A stretch of 13,649 nucleotides of DNA from an uncultured Clostridia bacterium. GTDB taxonomy: Bacteria; Bacillota; Clostridia; Oscillospirales; Acutalibacteraceae. Of the stretch, positions 1 to 7,128 are shown piece after piece. Position 1 is the first letter of the stretch; each line of letters opens with the position of its first letter. The stretch lies in NCBI GenBank assembly GCA_937915775.1, contig CALGGQ010000119.1:1-13649 (forward strand), written 5' to 3'. The notes under the pieces were generated by a model, which was given only the letters and a program-made list of their open reading frames with translations, searched no databases and was not told the DNA's origin. A program made the translations under genes and the position numbers.

Positions 1-36
1 ATCATTGCTCATTATATCTTTGACAGTTTCAAGCAT
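1..36 (-). CDS. 5' end of an unidentified gene downstream of bioY (partial)
   Basis: Only the first 12 codons are inside the window (MLETVKDIMSND), running off the left edge. The ATG at 36-34 is supported by a strong ribosome binding site, GGAGGT on the minus strand, about 8 nt upstream and lying inside the last codons of bioY. The start is only 4 nt past the bioY stop, so translation is probably coupled. Twelve residues do not allow a family call. A biotin protein ligase (BirA, whose N-terminal helix-turn-helix often begins in a similar way) would fit the neighbour, and an acyl carrier protein is another possibility. Both are guesses from context. Confidence 0.6.
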   Translation of the reverse strand, partial: MLETVKDIMSND

Positions 37-40
37 AAGG

Positions 41-586
41 TTACCTCCGAATGAGCGGCTTCAGCCGCCTGGCAAGCAGGGCGGCGATGACGATTTTGAC
101 GGCGTCGGGAAGCAAAAACGGCGTCACGCACAGCCCCAGCGTTTTGCTAAGCCCTATCGGCTGTGTATTCTTAGCATACACCAGCATAAACCACGCTGTG
201 CCGAACGCATAGCAGACGGCAACGCCGAGCACCATGGAGAGCATCAGCACCCACAGTTTGTCGCTTTTATCCGACGCGATGCCGACGAGCAGCGCGGTAA
301 AAATAAAGCCAATAATATAGCCGCCGGTCGCGCCGAGCAGCACGCCGATACCGCCCCTAAAGCCGGAAAAAACCGGCACACCGATAGCGCCGAGTAAGAT
401 GTAAATAAGCACTGCCGGTGTTCCTTTTTTCCATCCCAGCAGCGCCGCCACCAGGCAGACTGCCATCGTCTGCAGGGTGATGGGAATGGCACCGATGGGA
501 ACGGTAATCCAGGCGCAGACGGCGATGATGGCTGCTGCTGCACCGATATATACGAGGTTAAGTGTTTTGTTGTTTACATTTGCCAT
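41..586 (-). CDS. bioY: BioY, substrate-binding S component of the biotin ECF transporter
   Basis: This is an integral membrane protein that captures biotin and, with the shared EcfA/A'/T energizing module, imports it. The 181 residues are almost entirely hydrophobic, with about six membrane segments (roughly residues 11-31, 36-53, 58-74, 81-105, 111-136 and 150-172), which matches the usual BioY size and topology. Family-typical stretches are the ITLQTMAV segment after the first helix, the GxxGVPVFSGFRGG loop near residues 67-80 and the glycine-rich GATGGYIIGF helix. No EcfA/EcfT genes are adjacent, so it probably belongs to the group II type that shares an energizing module encoded elsewhere. 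The ATG at 586 has no clear Shine-Dalgarno sequence; it lies 38 nt after the preceding PLP-enzyme gene, in DNA occupied by a 7-bp repeat array. The family call is strong and substrate specificity follows from it. Confidence 0.93.
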   Translation of the reverse strand: MANVNNKTLNLVYIGAAAAIIAVCAWITVPIGAIPITLQTMAVCLVAALLGWKKGTPAVLIYILLGAIGVPVFSGFRGGIGVLLGATGGYIIGFIFTALLVGIASDKSDKLWVLMLSMVLGVAVCYAFGTAWFMLVYAKNTQPIGLSKTLGLCVTPFLLPDAVKIVIAALLARRLKPLIRR

Positions 587-602
587 GGGTTCTACTGTTT
601 CT

Positions 603-630
603 CTTTACTGATAACTATTAACTGCTAACT
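603..630. repeat. Four-unit 7-bp periodic repeat (NNTAACT) across the PLP-enzyme stop codon
   Basis: On the plus strand the units CTTTACT, GATAACT, ATTAACT and GCTAACT follow each other with an exact 7-bp period, the triplet ACT recurring at 607, 614, 621 and 628. On the coding (minus) strand this reads AGT(T/A)ANN repeats. The unit at 624-630 contains the TAG stop of the upstream gene (625-627), so the array starts in the coding end and fills most of the gap before bioY. A second array with the same period and the same relation to a stop codon lies at 11843-11877. They resemble the short heptanucleotide repeats known from some bacterial intergenic regions, but the function is unknown. Confidence 0.7.
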
Positions 631-1896
631 GATCTTCTCGAGTGCCTGTTCAATGTCCGCGATGATGTCCTCTGCGCTTTCAATGCCGCAGGAGAAGCGG
701 ATTAAATCCGCGCCGACACCGCATTCCTCCAGCTGCTTATCGGTCAGCTGGCGGTGCGTGGTGGAAGCGGGGTGCAGGCAGCAGGTGCGCGCGTCTGCCA
801 CATGGGTGACGATAGCGGCAAGGCGCAGGCTGTCCATAAAGATGGTTGCCGCCTCTCTGCCGCCCTTGATGCCGAAGGAAACAACGCCGCAGGTGCCGCC
901 GGGCATATACTTTTGCGCCAGCTCGTACTGGTCATCCTCAGGCAGCATTGCGCATTTCACCCAGGTGATTTTCGGGTGCTTTTGCAGATATTTTGCAACG
1001 GCAAGAGCGTTTTCGCAGTGACGCGCCATTCTCAAATGCAGCGTCTCCAGACCGACATTCAGCAGAAAAGCATTCTGCGGCGCCTGAATGGAGCCGAGGT
1101 CGCGCATCAGCTGCACGGTCGCCTTGGTGATGTAAGCGCCTTTGCCGAAGGTGTCGGTATAAACAATGCCGTGATAGCTGTCATCGGGCGTGGTCAGCCC
1201 CGGGAACTTGTCGTTCTGCGTCCAGTCAAAATTGCCGGAATCCACGATGGCGCCGCCAATGGTGGAAGCGTGACCCTCCATATATTTTGTGGTGGAGTGG
1301 GTAACGATATCGCAGCCGAACTCAAACGGACGGCAGTTAATCGGAGTGGCAAACGTGTTGTCAATAATCAGTGGAATGCCGTTTTGATGCGCCACGTCGG
1401 CAAATACGGCAATGTCCAGAACATCCAGACTCGGGTTCGAGATGGTCTCACCGAAAATCGCCTTGGTATTCGGCTGAATCGCCGCCTGTATTTCCTCTGC
1501 GGTGGCGTGCGGCGACACAAAGGTGAAGTCGATGCCGAGCTTCTTCATCGTCACGTTAAAGAGATTGAACGTGCCGCCGTAAATGGCGGAGGAGGAAACG
1601 ATGTGGTCGCCTGCCTGCGCAATGTTGAACACGGCATAGAAGTTCGCCGCCTGACCGGACGCGGTCAGCATACCGGCAACGCCGCCCTCCAGCAGCGCAA
1701 TTTTGCCGGCGGCGTAGTCGTTCGTCGGGTTCTGCAAACGGGTGTAAAAGTAGCCGCTGTCCTTCAAATCAAACAGGTTGCCCATCTCCACGGAGGAGTC
1801 ATACTTAAACGTTGTGCTCTGCACAATCGGAATGACGCGCGGCTCGCCGTTTTTCGGCTCGTAAGCGCCCTGAACACAAATGGAATCAAGTTTCAT
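625..1896 (-). CDS. O-acetylhomoserine sulfhydrylase-type PLP enzyme (Cys/Met metabolism family)
   Basis: The family adds sulfide (or methanethiol) to O-acetyl-L-homoserine to give homocysteine (or methionine) in the cytoplasm, using pyridoxal phosphate. The 423-residue length fits the MetY branch better than the shorter (about 380-400) cystathionine gamma-synthase/lyase branch. Visible landmarks are YTRLQNPT (51-58), the TASGQAA phosphate-binding turn (78-84), IIDNTFATP with the pyridine-N-binding Asp179, HSTTKY with the PLP-binding Lys204, and the carboxylate-binding HPASTTHRQL segment near the C terminus. The start at 1896 has GAGGT 7 nt upstream. It follows the GH30/GH43 gene after 35 nt with no terminator visible, and its TAG stop sits in a 7-bp repeat array. 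Sulfide versus another thiol nucleophile, or a lyase activity, cannot be settled by reading, so I leave the symbol blank (metY is the likely one). Confidence 0.9.
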   Translation of the reverse strand: MKLDSICVQGAYEPKNGEPRVIPIVQSTTFKYDSSVEMGNLFDLKDSGYFYTRLQNPTNDYAAGKIALLEGGVAGMLTASGQAANFYAVFNIAQAGDHIVSSSAIYGGTFNLFNVTMKKLGIDFTFVSPHATAEEIQAAIQPNTKAIFGETISNPSLDVLDIAVFADVAHQNGIPLIIDNTFATPINCRPFEFGCDIVTHSTTKYMEGHASTIGGAIVDSGNFDWTQNDKFPGLTTPDDSYHGIVYTDTFGKGAYITKATVQLMRDLGSIQAPQNAFLLNVGLETLHLRMARHCENALAVAKYLQKHPKITWVKCAMLPEDDQYELAQKYMPGGTCGVVSFGIKGGREAATIFMDSLRLAAIVTHVADARTCCLHPASTTHRQLTDKQLEECGVGADLIRFSCGIESAEDIIADIEQALEKIS

Positions 1897-1931
1897 TGTT
1901 TATACCTCTGTCAGTGAATTTTGCTGTTTCG

Positions 1932-4900
1932 TTAAAAACCGTATTGGCTAACTAATCTGTCATACTCGTCGTCGCTGATGGCGATAACGCTGCCGTGACG
2001 CGGCGAGCAGTTGTTAATCGTATAGGTGTTGCTCGGCAGAATGGTAAAGGTGTGATAATCCGTCGCCTGGCACAGCACAAAGTAGCCGTCGCCGTAAGCG
2101 TCTGCCAGCATCACGATGGTGTCCGTGCCGGTGATGCGGTGCGCGTTGCAGCCCTCTAAGCCGACATCGGTATTAATCAGCCGTTGCGGGTTGGCAGCGT
2201 CGCTGTAAGGACCGGTCAGATTGTTGCTCGTGACATAGCAGATGGTGGCGTTGCCTTCATCCTTAAAATACAGATAATAGGTGCCGCTCGTGCTGTCATA
2301 GAAGATATCGCCGTCGATAGAGCTTGACTGCACGGTTTCTCCCTGATCGTTCTGGAAGGTGGTGCCGGATTTGAACAGCAGCTGCGGATAACTGTAGTGG
2401 CTTTGATTAAGCAGATCATCGGTGTAGCAGTAGTACATACTGGTGACATTCTGTGTGATACTCCACGAAGCCAGTCCGAAGTAAACCATATATTTCTGCT
2501 CGTTTGCATCCCAGAATACCTGCGGCGCCCAGCAGCGCTGGATATCGTCCGCTCCGGTAATCTCGCTCATATTGATGATGGTTTCGTCTGTCCAGTTCAC
2601 CAAATCGGTTGAACGCCAGAGAACCATCGTGTTGCTGTTGCCCCACCAGATGTTCGTGGAAGCGTCCATATCGGTGGCAATCAGGTAATAGTAATCATCC
2701 TGTCCCTTGAAGATGTACGGGTCGCGGCAGTTCAGCGTGCCCTTGGTCTGGGTAATGACTTCGTTGTTGCCGTTGAGCGGAGTGAAGTTGTAGCCGTCCT
2801 CGGAAACGGCGAAGCGAACGCGCTGTTCGCTCTGACCGTTGCCGGTGAAATAGGTGAACAGGTAAGCGCCCTCGGTGCTTCTTGCGTGGGTGGTCGCTGT
2901 GGAAAGCACCACGGTGGTGACGCTCTTTTCGGGAATATAGATAGCGCCTGCCGGACTGCCGCTTTGATATTTCTTCAAATTGCGGTTAGCGTCGGTGACG
3001 TAGCTGTCAAAATGCGTGTAGGTGCTGTCCGTAAACGTGGTGTATTCCAGCGTATCGGAATTGTTGATGTAAACAATCACAATACTGCCGTCGGGATTCA
3101 GATAAGCGGTTTCCTCCAGATAGTTGTTCTTATCCACACCGCTGTTTTCGCCCGATGTCCAGGTATATGTGGTGTCGGTGACAAGGTCGGTGCCGAATTT
3201 GTTGCCGGTGGAAACGCCGATGCGAACAGCGCCCTCGTCGATAAACTTGGAATAGTTACCGAGCGTCCACAGCCGCTTGGCAGTTTCAATGTGGTCGTGG
3301 TTATTGTCGTCAATATAGACCAGACTGTCGGGATAAACGCCTCTGCCGCAGCCGGTCCACCAATCCCATTCGGTAGTGTTCAGAATGGTCATATCCTGAT
3401 AAATGATGTCGGCAAGCGCCAGACCGTAGTCGATGGTCATTCCGTTGGTATTGCCCTCCGCCTGAATGTGGCCGAGCACATTGGTGGAAGCGTCCGTGTT
3501 CATCTGGCAGTATTCCGTCTGGCGGAACTTCAGGTTCTGCTCGCTGAAATACTGACCGGTTGCTGCCAGGTTGGCAGCCGCCTCTCTGTCGGCGGTGCTT
3601 GCCCAGTAGGAGTGGGTAGAAATCGTGTCCACATAGCTGCGGATGTTGGCGTTGTAATCGGCGTATTCCGTACCTGTCGTGGTTGTGCCGCCGTTGCAGC
3701 CGCCGCTGCTGGTGGTAACCGGCTTTTCGGTAGAGAAGCAGTTGTTCATAAAGCGCTCCCACCACCAGTTATGGTTCATCTGGCCGCTCTCCCAGACCTC
3801 CAGCTCCACCTTGCCGTTCAGCTTGCTGCTGTTCTGCAGGGCGGGTACCATCGCGTTGTTGTAAAAATCGCGTGCCGTCTCCTCATTGTAATGACAGCCC
3901 TCCTGGTTGCAGGATTGCTCGCCGTTGCCGAGCATCCAGCCGCTCCAATCCCATTCCGGCTCGTTAATCGGCGATACTGCCGTCACGTTGTAGCCCTCGT
4001 CAATAAAGTGCTCCGCGCAGGTGACAATATAGCCTGCAAAGGCGTCAAACTTTGAGGAATCCAGGTTTTCCGTGCCACTGTAGGTGGTAGTTGTGTTGCC
4101 GTTGTCGTCCGTCACGGTGTTTGCCTCCAGCGCGCCGTAGGTCTTGCCGCTCTTGGTCATAAAATACGGGGCGGAGTTCGCAAACAGCGTCACCTTCAGA
4201 TTCGGATTCAGCGTGTTGGCGATGGAAAGACAGTTCATCGCATTTGCGTCGTTATTCCAGTTGTATGTGCCGTTCTCCTGCATAAAGCAGTGCGTTCTGG
4301 CACCGGCAACGTAAAGCGCCGTGTCGTGCTGGTCCTCGCTGCCGCCGCCAAGATTGTAGCGGTAAATGTTCAGCCCGATACCCTCGGTGGGGGAGTAGAG
4401 CAGCTTTAGAATGTCCTCTGCATTCTCCCAGCCGCCGACATCCTGGCTCCACCAGCAAGCCGAAGCGCCGAAGCCCTCAATCGTCTGATAGGTGGTTGCC
4501 GTGTCAAGCGTGGTCTCCTTGCCGTCAAGGTCAGGTGTTGCCAGCGCAGCGTTGAGTGTGTCCAAATCCTTTGCGTTGATGACGCCGTCACGGAGTAAAT
4601 CGCATCTGGCGTCATAATCTGCCTGCTGATATTTTGTGGCGCCTGCCGTGGTGCTGAGCGCCGCCTCAAACAGCGTCTGCACTTCAACGGCGCTGAGCTG
4701 CAGGTTGGTAGCGCCGCATCTCTCGCAGCTGTACAGCAGCGTCAACCCGGAGGAGCCCGAGTAGCGGTACTGATGCCCCAGCGCGTCGGTATAATTCGAT
4801 TTCAGTTTATCGGCATCGCAGTACGCGCAGCCGTATTCGTCGTAGCCGCCCTCGGTGCAGGTGGGCGCGACGGTAACGGTGGTGTAGGTGTGGTTGTCGC

Positions 4901-6224
4901 TGTCGCAGTAATACCACCAGTTGTAATGGTTGCTGTCGCGCATTCTTTTGACAAAATCATATGCGCCGGTATTGGCGCTGCCGATACCGAAGAAGCGCGC
5001 ATAGCCGCCCTCGCCGTTGCCAAAGGCGTCGTCGCCGATGGTGACGGAGCTGCCCATAATGTGGGTATAGTTAAAGCCCGTGCCCCAGAAGGCGTGGTCG
5101 TCAATCGTCGTGCAGTTGGAGGGGATATTCAGCCAGTAGGTTGTGCCGGAGCAGTTGTTGAACGCCCAGGGATAAATATGTAAAGAATCGGTACCCTCTT
5201 CAAAGGTAATGCTCTCAAGCGAGGTGCAGTTGGCAAAGGCATAGTTCCAGATTTGCGTCAACGGCGCTTTGAAGTCGGCGTATTTCAGTGCATAGCATTC
5301 TGCAAACGCGCCCCAGCCGACGGCATAAACGTTGGTAAAATCAACGGTTTCAATTTTATCTCTGCCCTGGAAGGCGGTGGTGGAAACGGAGACCTTTGCA
5401 TCCGCTGTCGAAAAGTCCACCGTGTTGACAGCGCCGGTGAAATGCTGCCACGGCTGGCTGCCGTTGTTATAAGAGGTCATATCGCCGGAGCCGGTGAAAT
5501 ACAGCCTTGCTTCGCTAAGCTCAAAATGCCATTCCAGACGGCTCGAGGAGTAAGTGTTATCGGAGCAGACGCCGCTTCTGTCGCTCCAGCCGACGACGTT
5601 GTAGCTTGTGCCCTGTATGCTCGTATTATCCGAAATGATGCAGGTCAGCGCCGTGCAGCCGCTGAGGCAGTCCGTGCCGAGCGTGCTGATGCCCGTGCCG
5701 AGACCGAGCACTGCCAGCGAGGTACAGCCCTTGAAAAATTCCTGCGGCACGGTAGCGGCATAGGAATTGACATAGCCGATGTAAGCGCTCTGCAGCGAGG
5801 TGCAGTTTTCAAAGACATTGGTCCACACCCAGGTGCAGCTGTCCGGCAGGATGGCGTGCTTTAAGGACGTACAGTTCATAAAAGCGTGGTCGCCGATGGT
5901 GTCAATCGTGCCCCATTCCACCTCAACGAGCGCCGTGCAGTCCAGAAACGCACGGGAGCCGATGTTGGCAACGCCGCTGGGAATAACAGCCTTTTTAATC
6001 TGCGTGCGGTAGTCATACCACGGCGCAGGGCTGTTATCGTAATAATCGTTCATCCTGTTGCCGCTACCGCTCACGGTCAGCGTGCCGCTGTCATCGAGCG
6101 TCCAGCTCAGGTTCGTGCCGCAGCTGCCGGAGGCAACCGTTGCAGCCTGTGCCGTCAGCTGCACGGCGAAAAAGCAGGATACCGCCAGCGTCAGCGTGAT
6201 GATGAAAGACAGTGCTTTTTTCAT
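1932..6224 (-). CDS. Secreted multi-modular glycoside hydrolase: LRR (BspA type) - dockerin-like - GH30 - GH43
   Basis: I start this gene at the ATG at 6224 (1430 aa), because AGGAGG lies 6 nt upstream; an in-frame ATG at 6251 lies inside coaX and has no such site. Residues 1-28 form a signal peptide (MKK, hydrophobic core, AQAA cleavage region). Residues about 35-425 hold BspA/LRR_5-type repeats marked by recurring CTSL/CTAL and AF..C motifs. Residues 450-505 contain a Cys-pair module (CTEGGY...CAYC and SCERC). Residues 538-557 look like one calcium-binding half of a dockerin (DLLRDGVINAKDL). GH30 spans about 574-1110: GFGAS (584), acid/base Glu755 in SPINEPEW, nucleophile Glu904 in QTEY, and the GNYSKFI beta-domain motif. 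GH43 fills about 1117-1430: Asp1168 in RDPYIF, CWAPQVF, Asp1304 in IDGDIF, Glu1357 in LEGC, and His1410 in RHGS. All catalytic positions appear intact. The likely role is extracellular degradation of a plant glycan; the GH30 part recalls beta-1,6-galactanases (arabinogalactan), but the substrate is inference. Confidence 0.9.
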   Translation of the reverse strand: MKKALSFIITLTLAVSCFFAVQLTAQAATVASGSCGTNLSWTLDDSGTLTVSGSGNRMNDYYDNSPAPWYDYRTQIKKAVIPSGVANIGSRAFLDCTALVEVEWGTIDTIGDHAFMNCTSLKHAILPDSCTWVWTNVFENCTSLQSAYIGYVNSYAATVPQEFFKGCTSLAVLGLGTGISTLGTDCLSGCTALTCIISDNTSIQGTSYNVVGWSDRSGVCSDNTYSSSRLEWHFELSEARLYFTGSGDMTSYNNGSQPWQHFTGAVNTVDFSTADAKVSVSTTAFQGRDKIETVDFTNVYAVGWGAFAECYALKYADFKAPLTQIWNYAFANCTSLESITFEEGTDSLHIYPWAFNNCSGTTYWLNIPSNCTTIDDHAFWGTGFNYTHIMGSSVTIGDDAFGNGEGGYARFFGIGSANTGAYDFVKRMRDSNHYNWWYYCDSDNHTYTTVTVAPTCTEGGYDEYGCAYCDADKLKSNYTDALGHQYRYSGSSGLTLLYSCERCGATNLQLSAVEVQTLFEAALSTTAGATKYQQADYDARCDLLRDGVINAKDLDTLNAALATPDLDGKETTLDTATTYQTIEGFGASACWWSQDVGGWENAEDILKLLYSPTEGIGLNIYRYNLGGGSEDQHDTALYVAGARTHCFMQENGTYNWNNDANAMNCLSIANTLNPNLKVTLFANSAPYFMTKSGKTYGALEANTVTDDNGNTTTTYSGTENLDSSKFDAFAGYIVTCAEHFIDEGYNVTAVSPINEPEWDWSGWMLGNGEQSCNQEGCHYNEETARDFYNNAMVPALQNSSKLNGKVELEVWESGQMNHNWWWERFMNNCFSTEKPVTTSSGGCNGGTTTTGTEYADYNANIRSYVDTISTHSYWASTADREAAANLAATGQYFSEQNLKFRQTEYCQMNTDASTNVLGHIQAEGNTNGMTIDYGLALADIIYQDMTILNTTEWDWWTGCGRGVYPDSLVYIDDNNHDHIETAKRLWTLGNYSKFIDEGAVRIGVSTGNKFGTDLVTDTTYTWTSGENSGVDKNNYLEETAYLNPDGSIVIVYINNSDTLEYTTFTDSTYTHFDSYVTDANRNLKKYQSGSPAGAIYIPEKSVTTVVLSTATTHARSTEGAYLFTYFTGNGQSEQRVRFAVSEDGYNFTPLNGNNEVITQTKGTLNCRDPYIFKGQDDYYYLIATDMDASTNIWWGNSNTMVLWRSTDLVNWTDETIINMSEITGADDIQRCWAPQVFWDANEQKYMVYFGLASWSITQNVTSMYYCYTDDLLNQSHYSYPQLLFKSGTTFQNDQGETVQSSSIDGDIFYDSTSGTYYLYFKDEGNATICYVTSNNLTGPYSDAANPQRLINTDVGLEGCNAHRITGTDTIVMLADAYGDGYFVLCQATDYHTFTILPSNTYTINNCSPRHGSVIAISDDEYDRLVSQYGF

Positions 6225-6234
6225 GGTGCTCCTC

Positions 6235-6993
6235 CTATTTGTTTTTTTCATAAATAATTCTCAGTCCGTCAATTAATAAATCGTCGTCAAAAATGACGTC
6301 GTGCGTGCAGTTTTTGGCAATGGATTTGCCGAGCCCGCCGGTGACAATGACGGTCGCCTTGCTGCCGAGTTGCGCTTCAAAGCGGTCGATAAATCCGTCC
6401 AGCATACAGGCGGTGCCGATGACAGCGCCGGATTTCATCGAGTCCACGGAGTTGGTGCCGATGACGTTTTTCGGTGCGGCGATGTCAATCTGCGGCAGCA
6501 GCGCGGTGCCGGTTGCCAGCGCATTGAGCGAGGTTTTCACGCCCGTGGTGATGATGCCGCCGAGGAAGTTGCCGTCCTGATCGAGTACCGATGCCGTCGT
6601 CGCGGTGCCGAGGTCAAAGATAACGGCGGGCAGGGGATATTTCTCCTTCGCGGCGACAGCGCCGACCACTAAGTCCGCGCCGAGCTGCGCCGGGTCGTCA
6701 ATTTTGATGGAAAGGCCGGTCTTAACGCCGGGGCCGACAATCATCGCCGCCGCGCCCGTCACGATGCTGACCGCGCGCTTAAGTGTGCCGTTGAGCGCCG
6801 GTACAACGCTGGAGATGATGGCGCCGTCAATGCCCTCAATTTTGTGCAGCGCAAAAAAGGCGTGCAGCTTGATGGCGTATTCCTCATCGGTCGCCTTAAT
6901 ATTGGTGGAAAGCCGTCCTGAAACGAGCAGCTTCTCACCGTCTATGACACCCAGCACAATGTTGGTGTTGCCTACGTCAATTGCTAAAAGCAT
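6235..6993 (-). CDS. coaX: Type III pantothenate kinase
   Basis: This enzyme phosphorylates pantothenate with ATP, the first step of coenzyme A synthesis; the type III form is not inhibited by CoA and needs a monovalent cation. Motifs are all present: DVGNTN at the N terminus (ATP phosphate loop), GPGVKTGL in the middle (pantothenate site), DLGTATT followed by the GGII...GV stretch, and VTGGLG near the C terminus. From the ATG at 6993 the protein is 252 residues, the usual family size. I prefer this ATG over an in-frame GTG at 7002, because GGGTGAT directly upstream pairs with the extended anti-Shine-Dalgarno sequence at good spacing. It is the first gene of the minus-strand transcript. Its TAG stop abuts the GGAGG of the glycoside hydrolase gene, 10 nt before that start, suggesting coupled translation of two functionally unrelated products. 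Confidence 0.96.
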   Translation of the reverse strand: MLLAIDVGNTNIVLGVIDGEKLLVSGRLSTNIKATDEEYAIKLHAFFALHKIEGIDGAIISSVVPALNGTLKRAVSIVTGAAAMIVGPGVKTGLSIKIDDPAQLGADLVVGAVAAKEKYPLPAVIFDLGTATTASVLDQDGNFLGGIITTGVKTSLNALATGTALLPQIDIAAPKNVIGTNSVDSMKSGAVIGTACMLDGFIDRFEAQLGSKATVIVTGGLGKSIAKNCTHDVIFDDDLLIDGLRIIYEKNK

Positions 6994-7029
6994 ATCTATC
7001 ACCCAAAACTATATATTAATCCAAATAAT

Positions 7030-7058
7030 ATTTTAGCATAAAAAAAAGAAATAGTAAA
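7030..7058 (-). promoter_or_regulatory. Predicted sigma-A-type promoter for the coaX operon
   Basis: On the minus strand, -35 TTTACT (7058-7053) is separated by 17 bp from -10 TAAAAT (7035-7030), with a TG one base upstream of the -10 (extended -10). It lies about 37 bp upstream of the chosen coaX start, in the AT-rich gap between two divergent operons. The -35 is a 4/6 match to TTGACA. Predicted by eye only. Confidence 0.55.
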
Positions 7059-7065
7059 TATAAAT

Positions 7066-7094
7066 TTGTATTTTTACGTATTATGTGTTATAAT
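7066..7094 (+). promoter_or_regulatory. Predicted sigma-A-type promoter for the HAD-Nudix/desulfurase/thiI operon
   Basis: TTGTAT (7066-7071), a 17-bp spacer and a perfect TATAAT (7089-7094), preceded by TG for an extended -10, sit 34 bp upstream of the start at 7129. This is the best promoter match in the window. It faces away from the coaX promoter; the two -35 regions lie within about 10 bp of each other, so the two operons may compete for or share regulation. Confidence 0.75.
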
Positions 7095-7128
7095 ACGCAC
7101 AATGTGTAACCCGTAAGGAGAAAAAGCC

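Noticed and set aside
754..1917. Long open frame on the plus strand opposite the sulfhydrylase-like gene
   Set aside because: It lacks recognisable domains and is antisense to a clearly conserved PLP enzyme; it arises from GC-rich codon bias on the opposite strand.
1897..1931. Possible SAM riboswitch, T-box or terminator before the sulfhydrylase-like gene
   Set aside because: Only 35 nt separate it from the preceding gene; this holds a ribosome binding site and no convincing hairpin.
2886..4055. 389-codon open frame on the plus strand opposite the glycoside hydrolase
   Set aside because: Antisense to the GH30 coding region with intact catalytic motifs; composition is Val/Gly/Ala-rich with no family features.
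6224..6251. Upstream in-frame ATG (6251) for the glycoside hydrolase
   Set aside because: It lies within the end of coaX, has no ribosome binding site, and would put a charged nine-residue tail before a normal signal peptide; the ATG at 6224 has AGGAGG at ideal spacing.
6994..7002. GTG start of coaX at 7002
   Set aside because: It adds three residues before the conserved LLAIDVGNTN and lacks a good ribosome binding site, whereas the ATG at 6993 is preceded by GGGTGAT.
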